A stretch of 64,000 nucleotides of DNA from assembly GCA_963971405.1 (NCBI GenBank), contig OZ020489.1, positions 23,586,290 through 23,650,289 of the forward strand, written 5' to 3'. Position 1 is the stretch's first letter. Every line of letters begins with the position of its first letter. Of this stretch, positions 22,006 through 35,712 are shown piece after piece. Both the position numbers and the translations under genes were made by a program. Below the pieces are notes generated by a model. That model was not told the DNA's origin, did no database searches, and worked only from the letters and a program-made list of their open reading frames with translations. Source of the stretch: Psococerastis gibbosa (taxonomy: Eukaryota; Arthropoda; Insecta; Psocodea; Psocidae).

Positions 22006-25000
22006 TTTTGGAGTCTTGCCATCGTACCTTTAAAATTACTGTATTATCGGGAGCGATCCGAAACCATGCGCTTTTATAATGTTACACGATATTTTCCAAA
22101 ACTTCAGTGTATTTGAGGTGATTCTGTAATAATGCCACAAATTTTTAACTTGCCTATTTCCGCTACACAGACTTGAAAATATCGATTTTTTTATTACTTC
22201 AGGGAGAAACAATCATTTTAAAAATAGATTTCAATTGAGATATTGTTCAAAAATAAAACATTGCCTGCAAGAAAATTATGTGTTAAAATGTAACTTTTAA
22301 TGCCGGTTGACGTTCTATAAATACCTACATCTATTTTGTCCTGGCGATTTTACTATGACCATCTCATTAATGTGGTAGATGGGCTATTGTTAGGCATTAG
22401 GCCGTACGTTAGTGATTGATTGCATTGATTTAGAATTTAAATAGTAAGATATCTGTCGTGCATTGTGGTATGATGATGAAAGTTTTAGGGGAAAGTCCCG
22501 TTATTTGAGACTATTCCATCTGTATTTGCGATCTTGTATATATTGTGGACGCTAAGAAAGATTTATGTTAAAAAAATGTTTACCGTACATTAGTTGGGCT
22601 AAAACTCAAGGTTGTCTAAGAAATGGACCCACATTTTGCCTTCGCTGTTCATGTTTTTTTTTTTTTAATTTACTGTTCAACATTTCAAGTACTGACTTGT
22701 ATACATCACACTGGAAAGTATCCCATTTGCTGCAGTTAGCCTATTCAAACTAGACGCCATTTAGCAGTCATACATTTTGGCTTAATAGTCGCAACACAAC
22801 ACTTTAAGAAATATAAATTATCTAAGGACTACTTGACATGCTTATGACAGCTATATGTAAAATTTTTATAACTTTTATTAGGTACTGTACATTGAAACTT
22901 ATTTTACTGTAGCTTTTGGATTTGTACTGTATTCAACTTTTTAAACGTAGATTTGCCTTAAAGTATCATATTGTAACTATTGACAAAATTGTTCTCAATA
23001 ACTATTTAGTGAATACGAGTACCTGTGCTTATCACAAACGAACTAATGTTAGATTCCTTAGTGTTTACAAATTCAGTTGTCTCATAGACGACAACCGTAG
23101 CTGATCGCACAATAAGTGTGATGATCATGTCAAGTAGGTGTGATTTTTTACGAACCAATAGTTTAAGTTTTTGGGAATAATACTTTTTGATTTATTTAAA
23201 AGAAAAAAATTCTAATGAATTACCTAGATGGGGCCACATGACACGTGCTTATTTTCAATAGTTTAAATGTAAATTTCAAGTAGGTACCTATTTATTAAAG
23301 TAAAACGTGTTGACATCCGTCGAACTATAAGATAAAAAATTATTACTGTTTCTAGCTGTCTGTACAAACGATAACTTTGGTTTCATGTACGTAGTAAGTC
23401 CACGCTTTAAAGCAGCTACTCTCTAGTTTTACGATCTGAAAATATATTGTTTAAAATATTTATTGAACCGCAAAGTAGATTGTACATATTTATTTTGAGA
23501 CTTTGGAGAAAAAACACCAGTACAAGTACCGTTTGTCTTCTTAAAAATAATAAGCTTTATGTACTAAACTTGCCCTTTTAAACTATTTGCTAGTTTTAAA
23601 TCTTGTTCTATTTTCGAATTTAAATCAATTTTATACCACTTATATTTATTGACTCGCCTTTTTTAATGAGTAGCCTATGTAGAGAGTTAGCAGAACGCTG
23701 AAACAAATTTTTACGTAACTTTGTAATATTTTACTTACTCATATATTATAAATTCTTACTTTAAAAGGAAGATTAGTTAGAATTCAGTCATTTTTCAAAT
23801 GTATTTAACTTGTACAATGTCGATGCGTCCTTGAGTCTTGACCAATTTCATATTTCATTCTGGCCTTATTCTTATGTCGTTGTTTCCGACATGTCCTTCA
23901 GATTAAGCTATTGGTGAATTTTATTATAAAAAATTTAAGTTGGAATCTGCGTACAATCTGTCCTACCTTTGCTCTTGACAAGCGTAAAAACCAACTCATA
24001 CCAACCTTTTGGTTCTGTCCTATGTGCAAGAATATTATTATCGAATAAATATGAATCCAACGGCTGACTGGCATACTGTAGATGTAGTTTTTCAAGTTAC
24101 CTAATAGAAATTACCTTACGGTATGATAAACAAGACAGAAACTGTAAAGGTCAATCCGGAGACTTTTGACCTTGAACATTGCTGAATACATAGAAATATA
24201 ATAGAACTGGAGTGGTGGGAGCCATAATATGCCTTACGAGGCACCGTTTAACCATAAGCCAACTATCAGAGATAAGTACCAACGCAAAAAATATCGAAGT
24301 CTAGTAGTTAGCTTGTGCAGGCTATTTCCCCGCCGAATTGCGTACTTATCTTATGCAAGCTACACGTAGCAGCCATATTGATAACGGTCTATAGCCACGG
24401 AATGGTTAAATATCCATTTTATAAACAAAAGCCTTGCGTCGCGTACCTGTTCTGTATTTCACATTTTATTATTTCAAATAATTGCAGTTTTATCTATTAC
24501 CTACTGTCAAATTAAGTGTTCATATTGTCAATTGTAAGCATGTAATGACAAAAGTTGGAGGTTCTCTTCCCTGTGGGGCACGTAAAAATGTTCTAAGAGG
24601 TATGTTTTTAAATGCTTCATGCACGAATTTGAGACCTATAGACAGTAATAGTAATTTTTGTACAGTTGCATGGCGTAAGCATGTCTATGCGTATACTTGT
24701 CCCTTCTATCGATTATTACTATGCCCCTGCGGTTTAAAACGTGTATTAGGAACCCCCTGCAATGTCATTTCCAGGCCAGTCACGTGACCCCCTCCGGTTT
24801 GGCCTTAACTTGTATATTTACATAGAGGTTGGATTTTCATATTTTGTTCCAAAATGTACAAAAAAATCTACTGATGATATAGGTACATATAGTTTCATTT
24901 ATCTGAACCGGCTCTGCTCGGCCACTTTCGGAATCAGTCATTTATTATGGCAAGTGGCAACCAAAACTCAGTTTGAAAAAAATAAATGATATGTTGGATT

Positions 25001-25125
25001 GCCATGCAGTGGCAACCCAAATTGAAGCGACCAATACAATACTGTAAATATTTTTGTACGGTGGTAACTGATGTCTTATAACAGCCAGAGTCGGAATAAA
25101 TAATTAAATTATTATTATAAAAACA
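22006..25125 (+). other. Probable long 3' UTR and 3' flank of the Na+/K+-ATPase gene
   Basis: About 3.1 kb of AT-rich sequence lies between the ATPase stop and the convergent Pax3/7 gene. I see no coding exon and no recognised repeat in it. Candidate plus-strand poly(A) signals AATAAA occur early (22252) and at the far end (25095-25100), so either a short or a roughly 3 kb 3' UTR is possible. Long 3' UTRs are common for this gene in insects, but the choice here is inference. Confidence 0.5.
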
Positions 25126-25132
25126 CTTTATT
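25095..25132. terminator. Opposed poly(A) signals at the convergent gene boundary
   Basis: AATAAA on the plus strand at 25095-25100 would serve the ATPase transcript. AATAAA on the minus strand at 25132-25127 lies about 42 nt after the Pax3/7 stop. Cleavage normally falls 10-30 nt past the signal, so the two 3' ends would meet or overlap here. Confidence 0.55.
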
Positions 25133-25173
25133 AATGGTCCAATAAATGTACATGAAAGTTTGAAAGATATGGG

Positions 25174-28100
25174 TCAGTACCAGGAGTGAAATGGTTGATA
25201 GTGCGGGAAAGAGCCGCCAGAGTGCAGGACAGCCGACTGCTGGACGTTGGTGGGTATGTGGTTGAGGTTCTGTGGGGATGCGCTGCGCAGCGCCGTCGGC
25301 AGACCTGGCGACCACACGTGTCCTCCCACGTGGTTGCTGCTGGCCAGCGACATGTCCACAGAGCTGGGGTGGGGCTCATTGCTTTGTGAGTTTCCATTTC
25401 CGCCTTTAAAAAAAAAAACATTGAAAAAATCAGTTTATATCATAGTGGAAGAAGATTAATGAGAGACTGACGATATTGTGTGTTTCATGTCGTTAAGAAA
25501 TTCGGGCGTGGGGGACACTTGCTTCGAAAAAAAGAGTTCTACTTATTCGCCACGTGAGGAATAATAAATAGAAGAAATCGATTTCCGTAGCCCGTAGGTA
25601 GTTTTCTTAAAGACACAGTTAGCAGCCCTATTATGGCGATTTTGGATTAACTGGGGTTATTCCAAATTGTTTTAAACAAATGAGTGCAAAATGCGCCGGG
25701 AAATTCAAAATGATAAATTAATCCTCGACTATATTTTTTGGTGAGTTTTCAATTGTTTCTCACCTAGATGTATACACATTAATTCTTATTATATTTCAAA
25801 ATTCTACATGTACATTTTATTGTTGGGTTTATTAGTATTTTCTTCAATTATTCTTGTATTCCAATAATTTATTAATTTGCATTTCCCGCGCATATTTTAA
25901 CGCCGTCGCCTGATACCTTACTAATGCGGTAATAAAAAATAAACCTCGGTATTATGTTAATCCCAAATCGCCATCGGCTGCAGAGAAATATCGGCAATTA
26001 TTATTTTTTTTTTTTTTCATTGCAGTACGTTATCAGGTAGCCAGCATTGCATTGGGGTAAGTTTAACTTAAGTTTTGTTATTTAAATTTTCTTCAATGGT
26101 GTAGGCCTACTAGGTCCTTATGCAAACAAAAGCCTGGGTATATACTGTAGTATACTGTGGATATTATCAGCATTGGAGAAGACCCTGCAACCTATATAAC
26201 CTTTTTACTGTGGCAATCAATATTATTTTGTATTTTACACTGACCACTCGGAGATGAGAGAGATGCTGTACTGGCAGGATAGTTGGGAGATCCATGGTGC
26301 CCAGCAATAAGGCTGCCGTAGTAAGGATTCGGCGAGCTCCCATTTGGTCCTTCAAGAATCCCTCCTTGGTAATTGCTTTCAGTTTTGTACAAAGATGAAT
26401 GAGGATGCTCTGAAAGTTAACATGTTCATGAATCAATAGTGCTTGCTACAATCAGCTACAAGCTTAAAGCTTCATTGGACTGATAAAAACATAAGCAAAC
26501 ATTCGCCACACTGCCATCTTTTTCGTCTTTAAATGTCTCTTTTATCGATGATTGGCTCTAAAAAAGAAAGTCGAGCTCTTGCCAAATCACTGCATTACGT
26601 TTTTAAGCCAGGATGTTCTTCTTTTCTGTTTTCTGTTCCCTCAGTCCTTCCATTGTCCTTTGGATTATTATATGGAGAATGCGAGATACCTACTGCCAGC
26701 AATGACATCGTAAAGGCAGTTTTCGCAATGGAACTAACCCAATTGCATAACTTATAAAATGCAGTTAGTAGCTGATTTTTCGGTAAGGCATGGCAGGTAC
26801 TATTGTACAATACCATCCTTGCCAAACTCAAATAGTGAGAAATAAAATTAACTGCGTACCGGTACCCGGATTCTTCGGACCAGTGGGCTAATATATGAAT
26901 TTTAGTCCAATGGTAGTTGGGGTGGACGGGGAAGAATTCGGTTAATTCCAGAAACCCTGCTTAACTTTGTTCATTTTGGACATTTAACTTGAACATTTTG
27001 TACACACAATGTTGCGGAGACAGAGTCGAGAATTTAAAATTTAATAACAAGACTAAAGTGTAAGTCTCTGAATCGCTGATCTATACAGTACGAGTAGGTG
27101 TCTACCTTGAGATGAAGGAGGGAAGGCAGACTCTGGTAGTATGTAGGATGCAGTGCTGGGGGGGTTGGAAGCATAGCTGACTCCGAGCCCGACCGAGCCA
27201 TAGGACGGAGTCGTACTGGACAGCTGTTTCCTCAGTCTAGCTCGACGATTGCTGAACCACACCTGCATAAAAAATGTTAGGATATTATAGTAGTCTAGTA
27301 GGCATGCCTTTACATTTTGGCACTTACGGCTTTCGTTGACATACTGTATGTATAGTTGGTAGTTTACTCTTGCTTGGAAAAACATTTCCCCAAGATAATA
27401 ACATCGCAAATATACAAAAAATACATATTATAGTAGACAAGACAATGAAGAAGATGCAATTTAGTTTGTCTGCTTCCAAACATTTCTGAGGTCTGAATAT
27501 TTCGCTGGTCGGTTGGTAATAAAACATTCATGTTGATCGCTAAATAAAATGAGTTTAATACTTTATTAGAAGCGTATAAGGGACGACACTACTGATTTTT
27601 ATTATTAATTATTATATTGATAGTAAAATGATATTATAATTACATTATAATAAAAAATAATATTGCAAAGTGCTAAAAAACAAGAAACCAAATAAGTCAC
27701 AATATAAAAATTGGCGCGCGATTGCTAATTTTCATTTTTCTACTGTCACGTATTATTGCTTTCCAATTTATACGTAGTCTATAAGGAAAGTTTTGTGATG
27801 GTCGAAATTTTCGATTTCGAGATTTCAACGGATTTACACGTTTTGAGGTCCCAGGAATCAAAAAAGTGGTTTTTGCGAAATGTCTGTCTGTCTATCGCTC
27901 TGTCTGTTCATCGATTTCCGGGCAAACTACTCGGTAGATTTAAATGAAATTTGACATGTAAGTTTATAAAAATCATACCTAGGAACAATTTTTTTTTATT
28001 AAAAAAAACCTCCAAACAACGTCGGAAAAAATTATTTCTCAAAAACGGCTCCAACGATTTCTTTTAAATTCACATACAGTATATAGAAGTCGTTATTAAT

Positions 28101-31100
28101 GTTGATAAAATGCGGGGGGTCACTTGCCCCTTGATAGTTTGCTTCTGGGGGTAAAAAAATAAAAAATAACTAAATTTTAATGAAAAATTACTAAAAAGTA
28201 ATTTTTCTGCGAAACCATTCTATCGATGATTTCTACCTTCTGGTATGTTTTAGGTGTTAAATTGAGTAACGAAACCGGTCAGGTTGCTTTCCCAGAAAAG
28301 TGTTTGGTTTTGTACAAAAAAAGTTTTTTTTTTTAATGAAAGCAAATTCACGCTCAAATGCATTGCATGCCCTGCCATAATTGCTCTGTGGTAATGTGTT
28401 GGTCTGGCCTATCTAGAATTTATCTCACCCCCCCCCCCCGAGATATCGGAAATTTCACCATTGGAAAATTATTTACCATGAAATTAGGCTACTCATTTTC
28501 TCTATCTACTAATTTTGATAAATTGGAAAGCATGTTCGAGTAAACTCGGACCGGTTCTTTACAATAGTCCGAACAAAACTTATTTGGCGCGTTTCAGAGC
28601 ATCTTAAATTTACCAAATATCATGACTCCAATAAGGAAGAAAGAAGACATTCAATATACATCATTCCGTAAACCTTGTTTCATTGAAGGAGACAATGATT
28701 CGAAATTATGAGCATAAATTAGCCGGGAGGGCACGTGTAAGCATTGGACATAACTCCATAAGCAAGTGGCCGTGCATCGGGAAACCAATGAAAAGTTTGT
28801 TGTACCGTACCATCCAATTGAAAATCTAATGGAAATAATTTTGCTCAGATCCTGTGCATAACTTGCGGTCATATTGACGTGATAGGCCTAGACTATTGGA
28901 TATAGGCTACTGTATATATACGGTACTCAAGAGGGCGGGCTACATGCTTTGTATTTAAAGTGGTAGGCCTAAACGTGTTCTTTTAAAATAAGAGTTTTTG
29001 CTATAAGCACTGATTGATTTTTTTTTTTTTTAATTCTCCCTAGGCCACTCCCATCAGTAAAAGCCATGGCTGGTCCAACTCACAGAAACAAGCCAAAAGT
29101 GGAACTTAGACTAGGTCTATTAGTTATAATAGTAAATGTTGGGACCACCGAAAAAATCTAGGCTCAGACTATACTTCAATGTAAGCCTACACATCGCAGT
29201 ATTTGTATTAGTCATGAAAATTCCTAGAAACCAGGTAGGATGATGGCTAGCATAGTGTGTTATCTGCCGCATATTCTGATACCGTACCCATGTTGCATTA
29301 CACGTTGAGGTAATCTCGTACAGACAGGCTTGTTTTGTGGGCAAAATAAAAGTCATTTAACAAAGCGCTAGTCAGACTTACAATGCCTATTGTGTTATAG
29401 CAGTCATTAGAGACTGGGAGGGGCCTCACAGGAGTCACAGACATCGAAAAATTAGGGCGAGGCACATTGTCAGCTGCTCCCGAAATATCTTTTATGAAGT
29501 TTTCCAAACAATGGGGGGAAAAATATCCCTAGAGAACATTTTTGTGGACATACATGCCGAATTTCATCAATCTCTAACGAGACGTTTGGCTCCAAATAGA
29601 GTTATAGACGGAGATAGACCGACAGATAGACATATTTTAAAAACCACAGTTCTTGCACTTCGTCCTCAGGACTACCACATGAATCGTTTTTTTTTTTTAC
29701 GGATCAAATTAATAAATTGTGGACAAAGACAGTGGCGTAGCCAGAATTTTTTTTTTTTGGGTGGGGGTCCAGTTTTTATAAAGTTTGCCCGCTTAGGATA
29801 GGTTTTCGAATGGGGTGGTGTTTCACTTGGCGCTCCCCCCCCCCCCGGGATTGTGTTTTTAAAAGATAGGCCTGAAATGGTTTGTCGACATAAAATTTTG
29901 ATTTTGCAGACGATAACTTTATTAACAAAACTGAAAAAAGGGGGACCGGGGTCTCATTTTTTTTAGATAACTATCTAAAAAATTTGCTATTTTGCTAATT
30001 TTTGGGGGGGTCCGCCGGCTTAGAGTAGACGGCCAATCCTGCCTAGCTCAGTTAGGCCAACCTGTTTTTAAAATAATAATAGAGAGTAGGACTTCTTTGT
30101 ACTATTATCTAGCGTAGACCGCCTCCAATTAACGGCGGGCACCCCACCACCCATATGCCACAATTGTCAGGTACGACTAACTATTCCTCACATTGTCATA
30201 GAATGCCCTGTCTACTCAAGATACAGAACCTTCCCTCCTGATACAGATTTCCCGAAAGCAGTCTCCCACAATACAATACTTCTCCAGCACACCATTCCTT
30301 TTCTTCACTCAGCTGCTCTGGCAAGCCTCATCTAGCAAACAATTCACTGGTTTAATACAAGCATCGGCAAACTGCCCTTAGACGGTCACTGGGCAACCCG
30401 TTGTCCAATGCCCTCCTGATCGCAAGCAGTTTGCCACACTACCACCAACTCATACACACACAATACAGACAACAACACCAGCAAACTAACTACAAACCAG
30501 AAAGCGCGTTTACCCACACGGATTTGGCGTTAAAAAATAAAAATAAAATAAATAAATAAGGTAGTTCTCTACGCCAAATTCTCCTTTTTTGTTCTCAAAT
30601 TTTCCTACCTGTATCCGTGCTTCAGTGAGCTTGGTTCTTTGCGCTAACTCTTCCCGAGTGTAGATGTCTGGGTATTGCGTTCTCTCGAATGCTTTTTCCA
30701 GTTCATCCAGTTGCAAGGCTGTGAACGTGGTTCGCGAACGTCGCTGTTTCCTTTTTAGCGGTATCCCTGGTTCAGACTCGCAATCAGAATTGTCCGAAGT
30801 CTTACATACTGCAAATAAATAAATTATTTAAAAAATTGGATAAGCTATATACACAAATTAATACCCGCGAAAATTCATATTGCTGCAAATTACTGTCCTT
30901 CATGAATGAGAGGACATGTATTTCAGGTATACAGCAGGCGACCAGGCCCAGCTTTATTTAGAAAAGGTTTTACAGGACGGGTTTGACACAGAAAAGTGAA
31001 ATTTTCGTCTTTTACACTCATTTTTTAATTAAAAAACTAAGATTGCGAAATGCGGATAGTGATTAAAAACCGGAGTGTTTTCATGATTAAATTAATGCAG

Positions 31101-34100
31101 CATTAACGCACTCATAATTTCTCAACTTTTAAGAAAAAAACCATAGGTATGTTTCGGGGGAATGAGACAGTCCAGTCCAGTATGGACGTGTGGAGGTTTA
31201 CAAAAATCATGTTTCGGGACCTTTTAGGGAGATTCATCTACCTATTGAAATGGCGACTGATTTCTTCACAACTTTTCATTTCATGACCCCTTGAGTCTAA
31301 AACCACCCTCCGTTCAAAATGTTATAGATATATATCCAATATATATGTATTTATGTATGTATGTAGGCTATGTATGATTATCGATTTTAGGAAACACTCT
31401 AACTCCAGTTAATATTATCCGATTTTGATGAAACTTGGCACGAAAATTGATCATACAAATTCCTCAATCAAGTTCATTAACCAGCTAGATCCACTATTTA
31501 GTTACAAGATGGCGGCCGATTAAAACCTTATATAATTCATATCTCAGTTAATATTGGTCGCAGAGGAATGTATTAAAATCTGTTTGAAAGCAAGCCCGTA
31601 TTATTATCTATACGAAAACAGTGATCAACACTTTTACGACAAATCAACCATTTTAAGATGGCATCTAGTCAAAGTGAAAATAATTTGATAAGTAAAAGTT
31701 CATAGTGGGCATTGTGTTCGAAATTTGGAACACGCATGAATGTTTTGTTTGTTGATGTTGTGGTCGGGAAAATAATGAAGTATTTTTATTTTTTATTACA
31801 TACTGTACATAGCGTAAGTAGGTAGCGTACAGGAAAAGCAGGGTCTGCGGAATCTCCCTACACCTGATCGGCCAGAGCCGAGTTGTATTTTTTATTGTTT
31901 ATTATTTGTGGAGTTATGGAAGGGTGTTGATATTTGGTCCCTTTAATAACCCCCTGATGGGTGGTGCCACGAAGAAGAAGAAAGCAGACTGTTGGATTCA
32001 TTACAAGATTTTCCCGTTCGAAAAATGTTATTCTTCGCCGAAACATTTCAAGTAACCGGCTCCTAATTCCAATGACAGTCTAAAACGCTGGATTTTCCAT
32101 TTTAATAACGCTAGCTAAAGAGACAACCTAGGGAAACAAACAATACACACGTACCTATGCTAAAATAGTTACGTGTTGACGCCGTTGTTATCAGAAGTTA
32201 TTAAAAATATCTTGAAACTTCATCTTGTGTGGTCTAGAACCAATCTCACGACTTTTTATTCGTTAAAAAATAATAATTAACAATTGCTGCGTAAAATACA
32301 TGGGAGGTTGTTGTGACCGGCGACGGCGATGAAGAAAATTGTTCGTACAGTTGTTGCGTGATAATGCTATCGCAAATCCCAGCCTTTGTTAATTTTATTG
32401 CTCAGAGAAATTTAGCGTGACGATATAAAATGCAAAAGTGATGAAAATAATGTGGGAACTCCCTAGAACAGTAAGGCCTGAGAATTTGATTTATTTATAT
32501 GGCATCATGGATGACTCACCGTATAAGCCTATGGGCCTACGACAGAGGCAAACATTTTTTATGACAATGACAAAAGCCTTTTAATGACTTTTTAGCAGGG
32601 CCTGTGCACCTGTACGCCCTCTTTTCAATATTCAAATTATGGTTATTTAGCAGTTAAGTGAAAACATTTTGTTGATAGCAACTCAATGTCTTGTACCCTT
32701 GTAATTTTATGTTGTTTCTTTTGGCGCTGGTACAAATTTATCGAAGCTTAGTGTCGTAAAATGTAGGCTACAGCGGGCATATTATACCGTTAATTAATAG
32801 TAACTTAATCTGGTGGTTAAAAATGCAAACAACACAATTTTGAGTAGCAATTTACATTCCAAAATTATCGTGTTTACATTTTTAATGCCAGGTTAAGATT
32901 AATACTAAATGGCATAGTATTTAGGCCCGCTGGTGTACGTGTAATGTTGTAGTGTTATATTAAAGCTTGCTGTCTGACCTATCAACTTGACTCAGGGACG
33001 TATGCAAAGGCGTTTTTGGGAGTTCAACCTCCCTCCGATCTTTTTTTCGACTAACACTGGATGCGATTTCTGATGGTGCCTACCTATTGTACACTGCAGG
33101 GGCGTAAAGTTGGGGGGGAGGGGGCACGGTCCAATTTGCCCCAGCTCCTTTTAGGGGGCTTAGCCCCCCCCCAGCCCCGAGCATTGTAAGACGTGGTTCA
33201 TACTTCATGGTCCCCTTTGCAGCAATATGAATATAAGCATTCCTTTCTTAGCTTTGTAAAATCTACAGGTATACTTTAGTACCATTAAAATGCGTAAAAC
33301 TCTACTATTTTGCTCTTATATTTTTTCAATATTTCCTTATCCTGCCTGATGACGTCATAAGGTCTACTTAGTTTTGCCCCCGCCATCATTCTAAAACTTT
33401 ACGCCTCTGGTACACTGTACATCACTTCTAAGTTGCTGTCTTAAAACTGCATATAGGGTTATTTGGCTTATAACAAGTTAGCCTTAGCCTTCTTAAAAGT
33501 AGGTAGTCTGGGCTGCAATAAAGCGGGAAGTGAATGAAAAGCAATTTGAATTGCAATGATGTAACCTTGATGTTTCTACTTGCTGTTACCATCAACACTT
33601 GACGAGGAGCTGACATATAATGCCATATGAAGTCCCAAAGCATCAACGTAGTTATCAATCAGTCTAATATGATGTACAGTATATAAATAATAAAAAATAA
33701 GCTGTATACTAGTGGAATAATGGGATTTTTTTTTCTTCAAAAAATATTCGATCCGGACCGGACCAAAACTACACTGAAAATATTTGAAATCGGAGTGACC
33801 GGACTTGACCGAGCTGAAGAAAATCAGCCGATTTTCCGGTCTCAGTGCTCGGTCCCGGACCGTCCGCCACTAATGTTGTGGCGATAACGAGTGCTATCTA
33901 AAAAATATTGTAGTGTAGGCTTAAATTTGGTTCCAATTCTTAAAATACAACTTACCTAATTGTTCAATCATTAATAATTATTACTGGACCATCGGAGGGG
34001 GTAAAGCCTTATAAGTGTAAACAATCATGTTTCTCATTAAATTTAAATCGTAGAGTTGTCAAAAATATCGGGACAAACTGAAGAATTTTGGTACGTGATA

Positions 34101-35675
34101 TGTACCTCTTTATACCAGAGATTGGCCATGATTTTTTAATTTGATTTGTATCATAACTTGTGGTAATACAGAGGAAGCTGTTAAAGAACTGTGGCCTACA
34201 GGTTTTGGTGTTGGTGAAGACCATAAGCCATACATCAAAAATATTTAGAGTAATATTTTTAACGATTGTTATTTCCTCCGCAGCCGGCCGCCATACCAAG
34301 TTGAATCCAGCGGACCAGAGCAGGTTCAAAGCTGCAGATAAATTGGTCGTGTGCACAGTGCCGGTAGGGAAACATGGTAGGACTTGTCCTGGTCACCTCC
34401 GAACTAATCGTGTGACTTCACTGTGTTTCCCAAGTGGTTCGGAATCCACTATAATCAGGAGGTCCACTGGAGTCCTATGGGCCCACACCGTGGCCTGGGA
34501 CTGTGTCAAACCATACTACTACTACTATTTCCTGCGAAAATTTGTTATTTAAAAAAAAACGTGAATTTGGGTTACTCTGATTTGCTCTTAAGGACCAACC
34601 GGAGTCGCCCATATTCCATTTTCTGTTCAAACCTCAATTTCTCATGACAAATGGAACGCAGAACATTGAAAAAATGCTGAGTCGCAAGAAGAATTTTTTC
34701 TCCTAGTTTCGATATATAGTATGTGGCCTTAACTATCCCCAATTCGCCACAGTTGATGAACTCCTTCAGCTTGAACTCCTGAGTGACCGTTATTTTTTGC
34801 GTATCAAGTTCACTAACTATAGCCGATCGCTATTGATGATTACAACATACTATACATCAAAATTAGGAGAAAAAATTCTTCTTGCGACTCAGTATTTTTT
34901 CATTGTTCTACGTTCGATATTTCATGAGAAATTGAAGTTTACACAGAAATGAGATATCGGCGAATCCGGTTTGCCCTTAATACAAAATAGTAGCCGTATA
35001 CAATAGTAACCGCACAGTATCATCCATATCGGAGATCATAAAGGGTACATTTTTATATGTACAGGATTGTTAGAGTCGGTTCCCGGCAACACAGGGTAAT
35101 AGCGCTGTGGTGAATTATGACTTAGGCGCGTCGAGGGCTAACAATAGAAACAGCGGCAAAGTGCAAACTGCGGCATTTTTATGACTTTTCAGAGCTTTAA
35201 TGGCTATAGCTTTGCTATTCACCGAAAATTATATTGAGCAAAACTTTGTAGGTCTCGCATATTCGAGTATTCAAGAAGCAACCCAAAGGCTACAATTCCC
35301 GGCCATAACTTACAAACTTAAACTGCGGGCCTGATATGCCGTTTAGTATTAGGTGACTTATTCTAGGGGTTAAAAATGTAAACAAAACTATTATGAATCG
35401 CACTTTCCATTGTAAAATTTTTAATTCCAGGTTAAGATTAAAAATAGGATAGTAGTCCCACAAAATTAATATAAATTTTCGTAACGGTGTTAACTGTTAA
35501 TTAATATGGAATGAATTGGTGCACTGATCGTCGTAAGATATTTATTACATTATACCTGGCCGGTTTTATCACCTTATTGTGTACATTTCACTGTCTAACC
35601 GCAGCCTTGGGATTAACGGGAAACATTTCAAAATATTATGTAAGCCAATGACAAATTTGGACGAAATTTTTTTTC

Positions 35676-35712
<37 letters not shown>

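Noticed and set aside
25131-25421. Minus-strand open frame of 96 codons at the Pax3/7 3' end
   Set aside because: Shadow frame of the real last exon, whose frame ends FHSWY at 25174.
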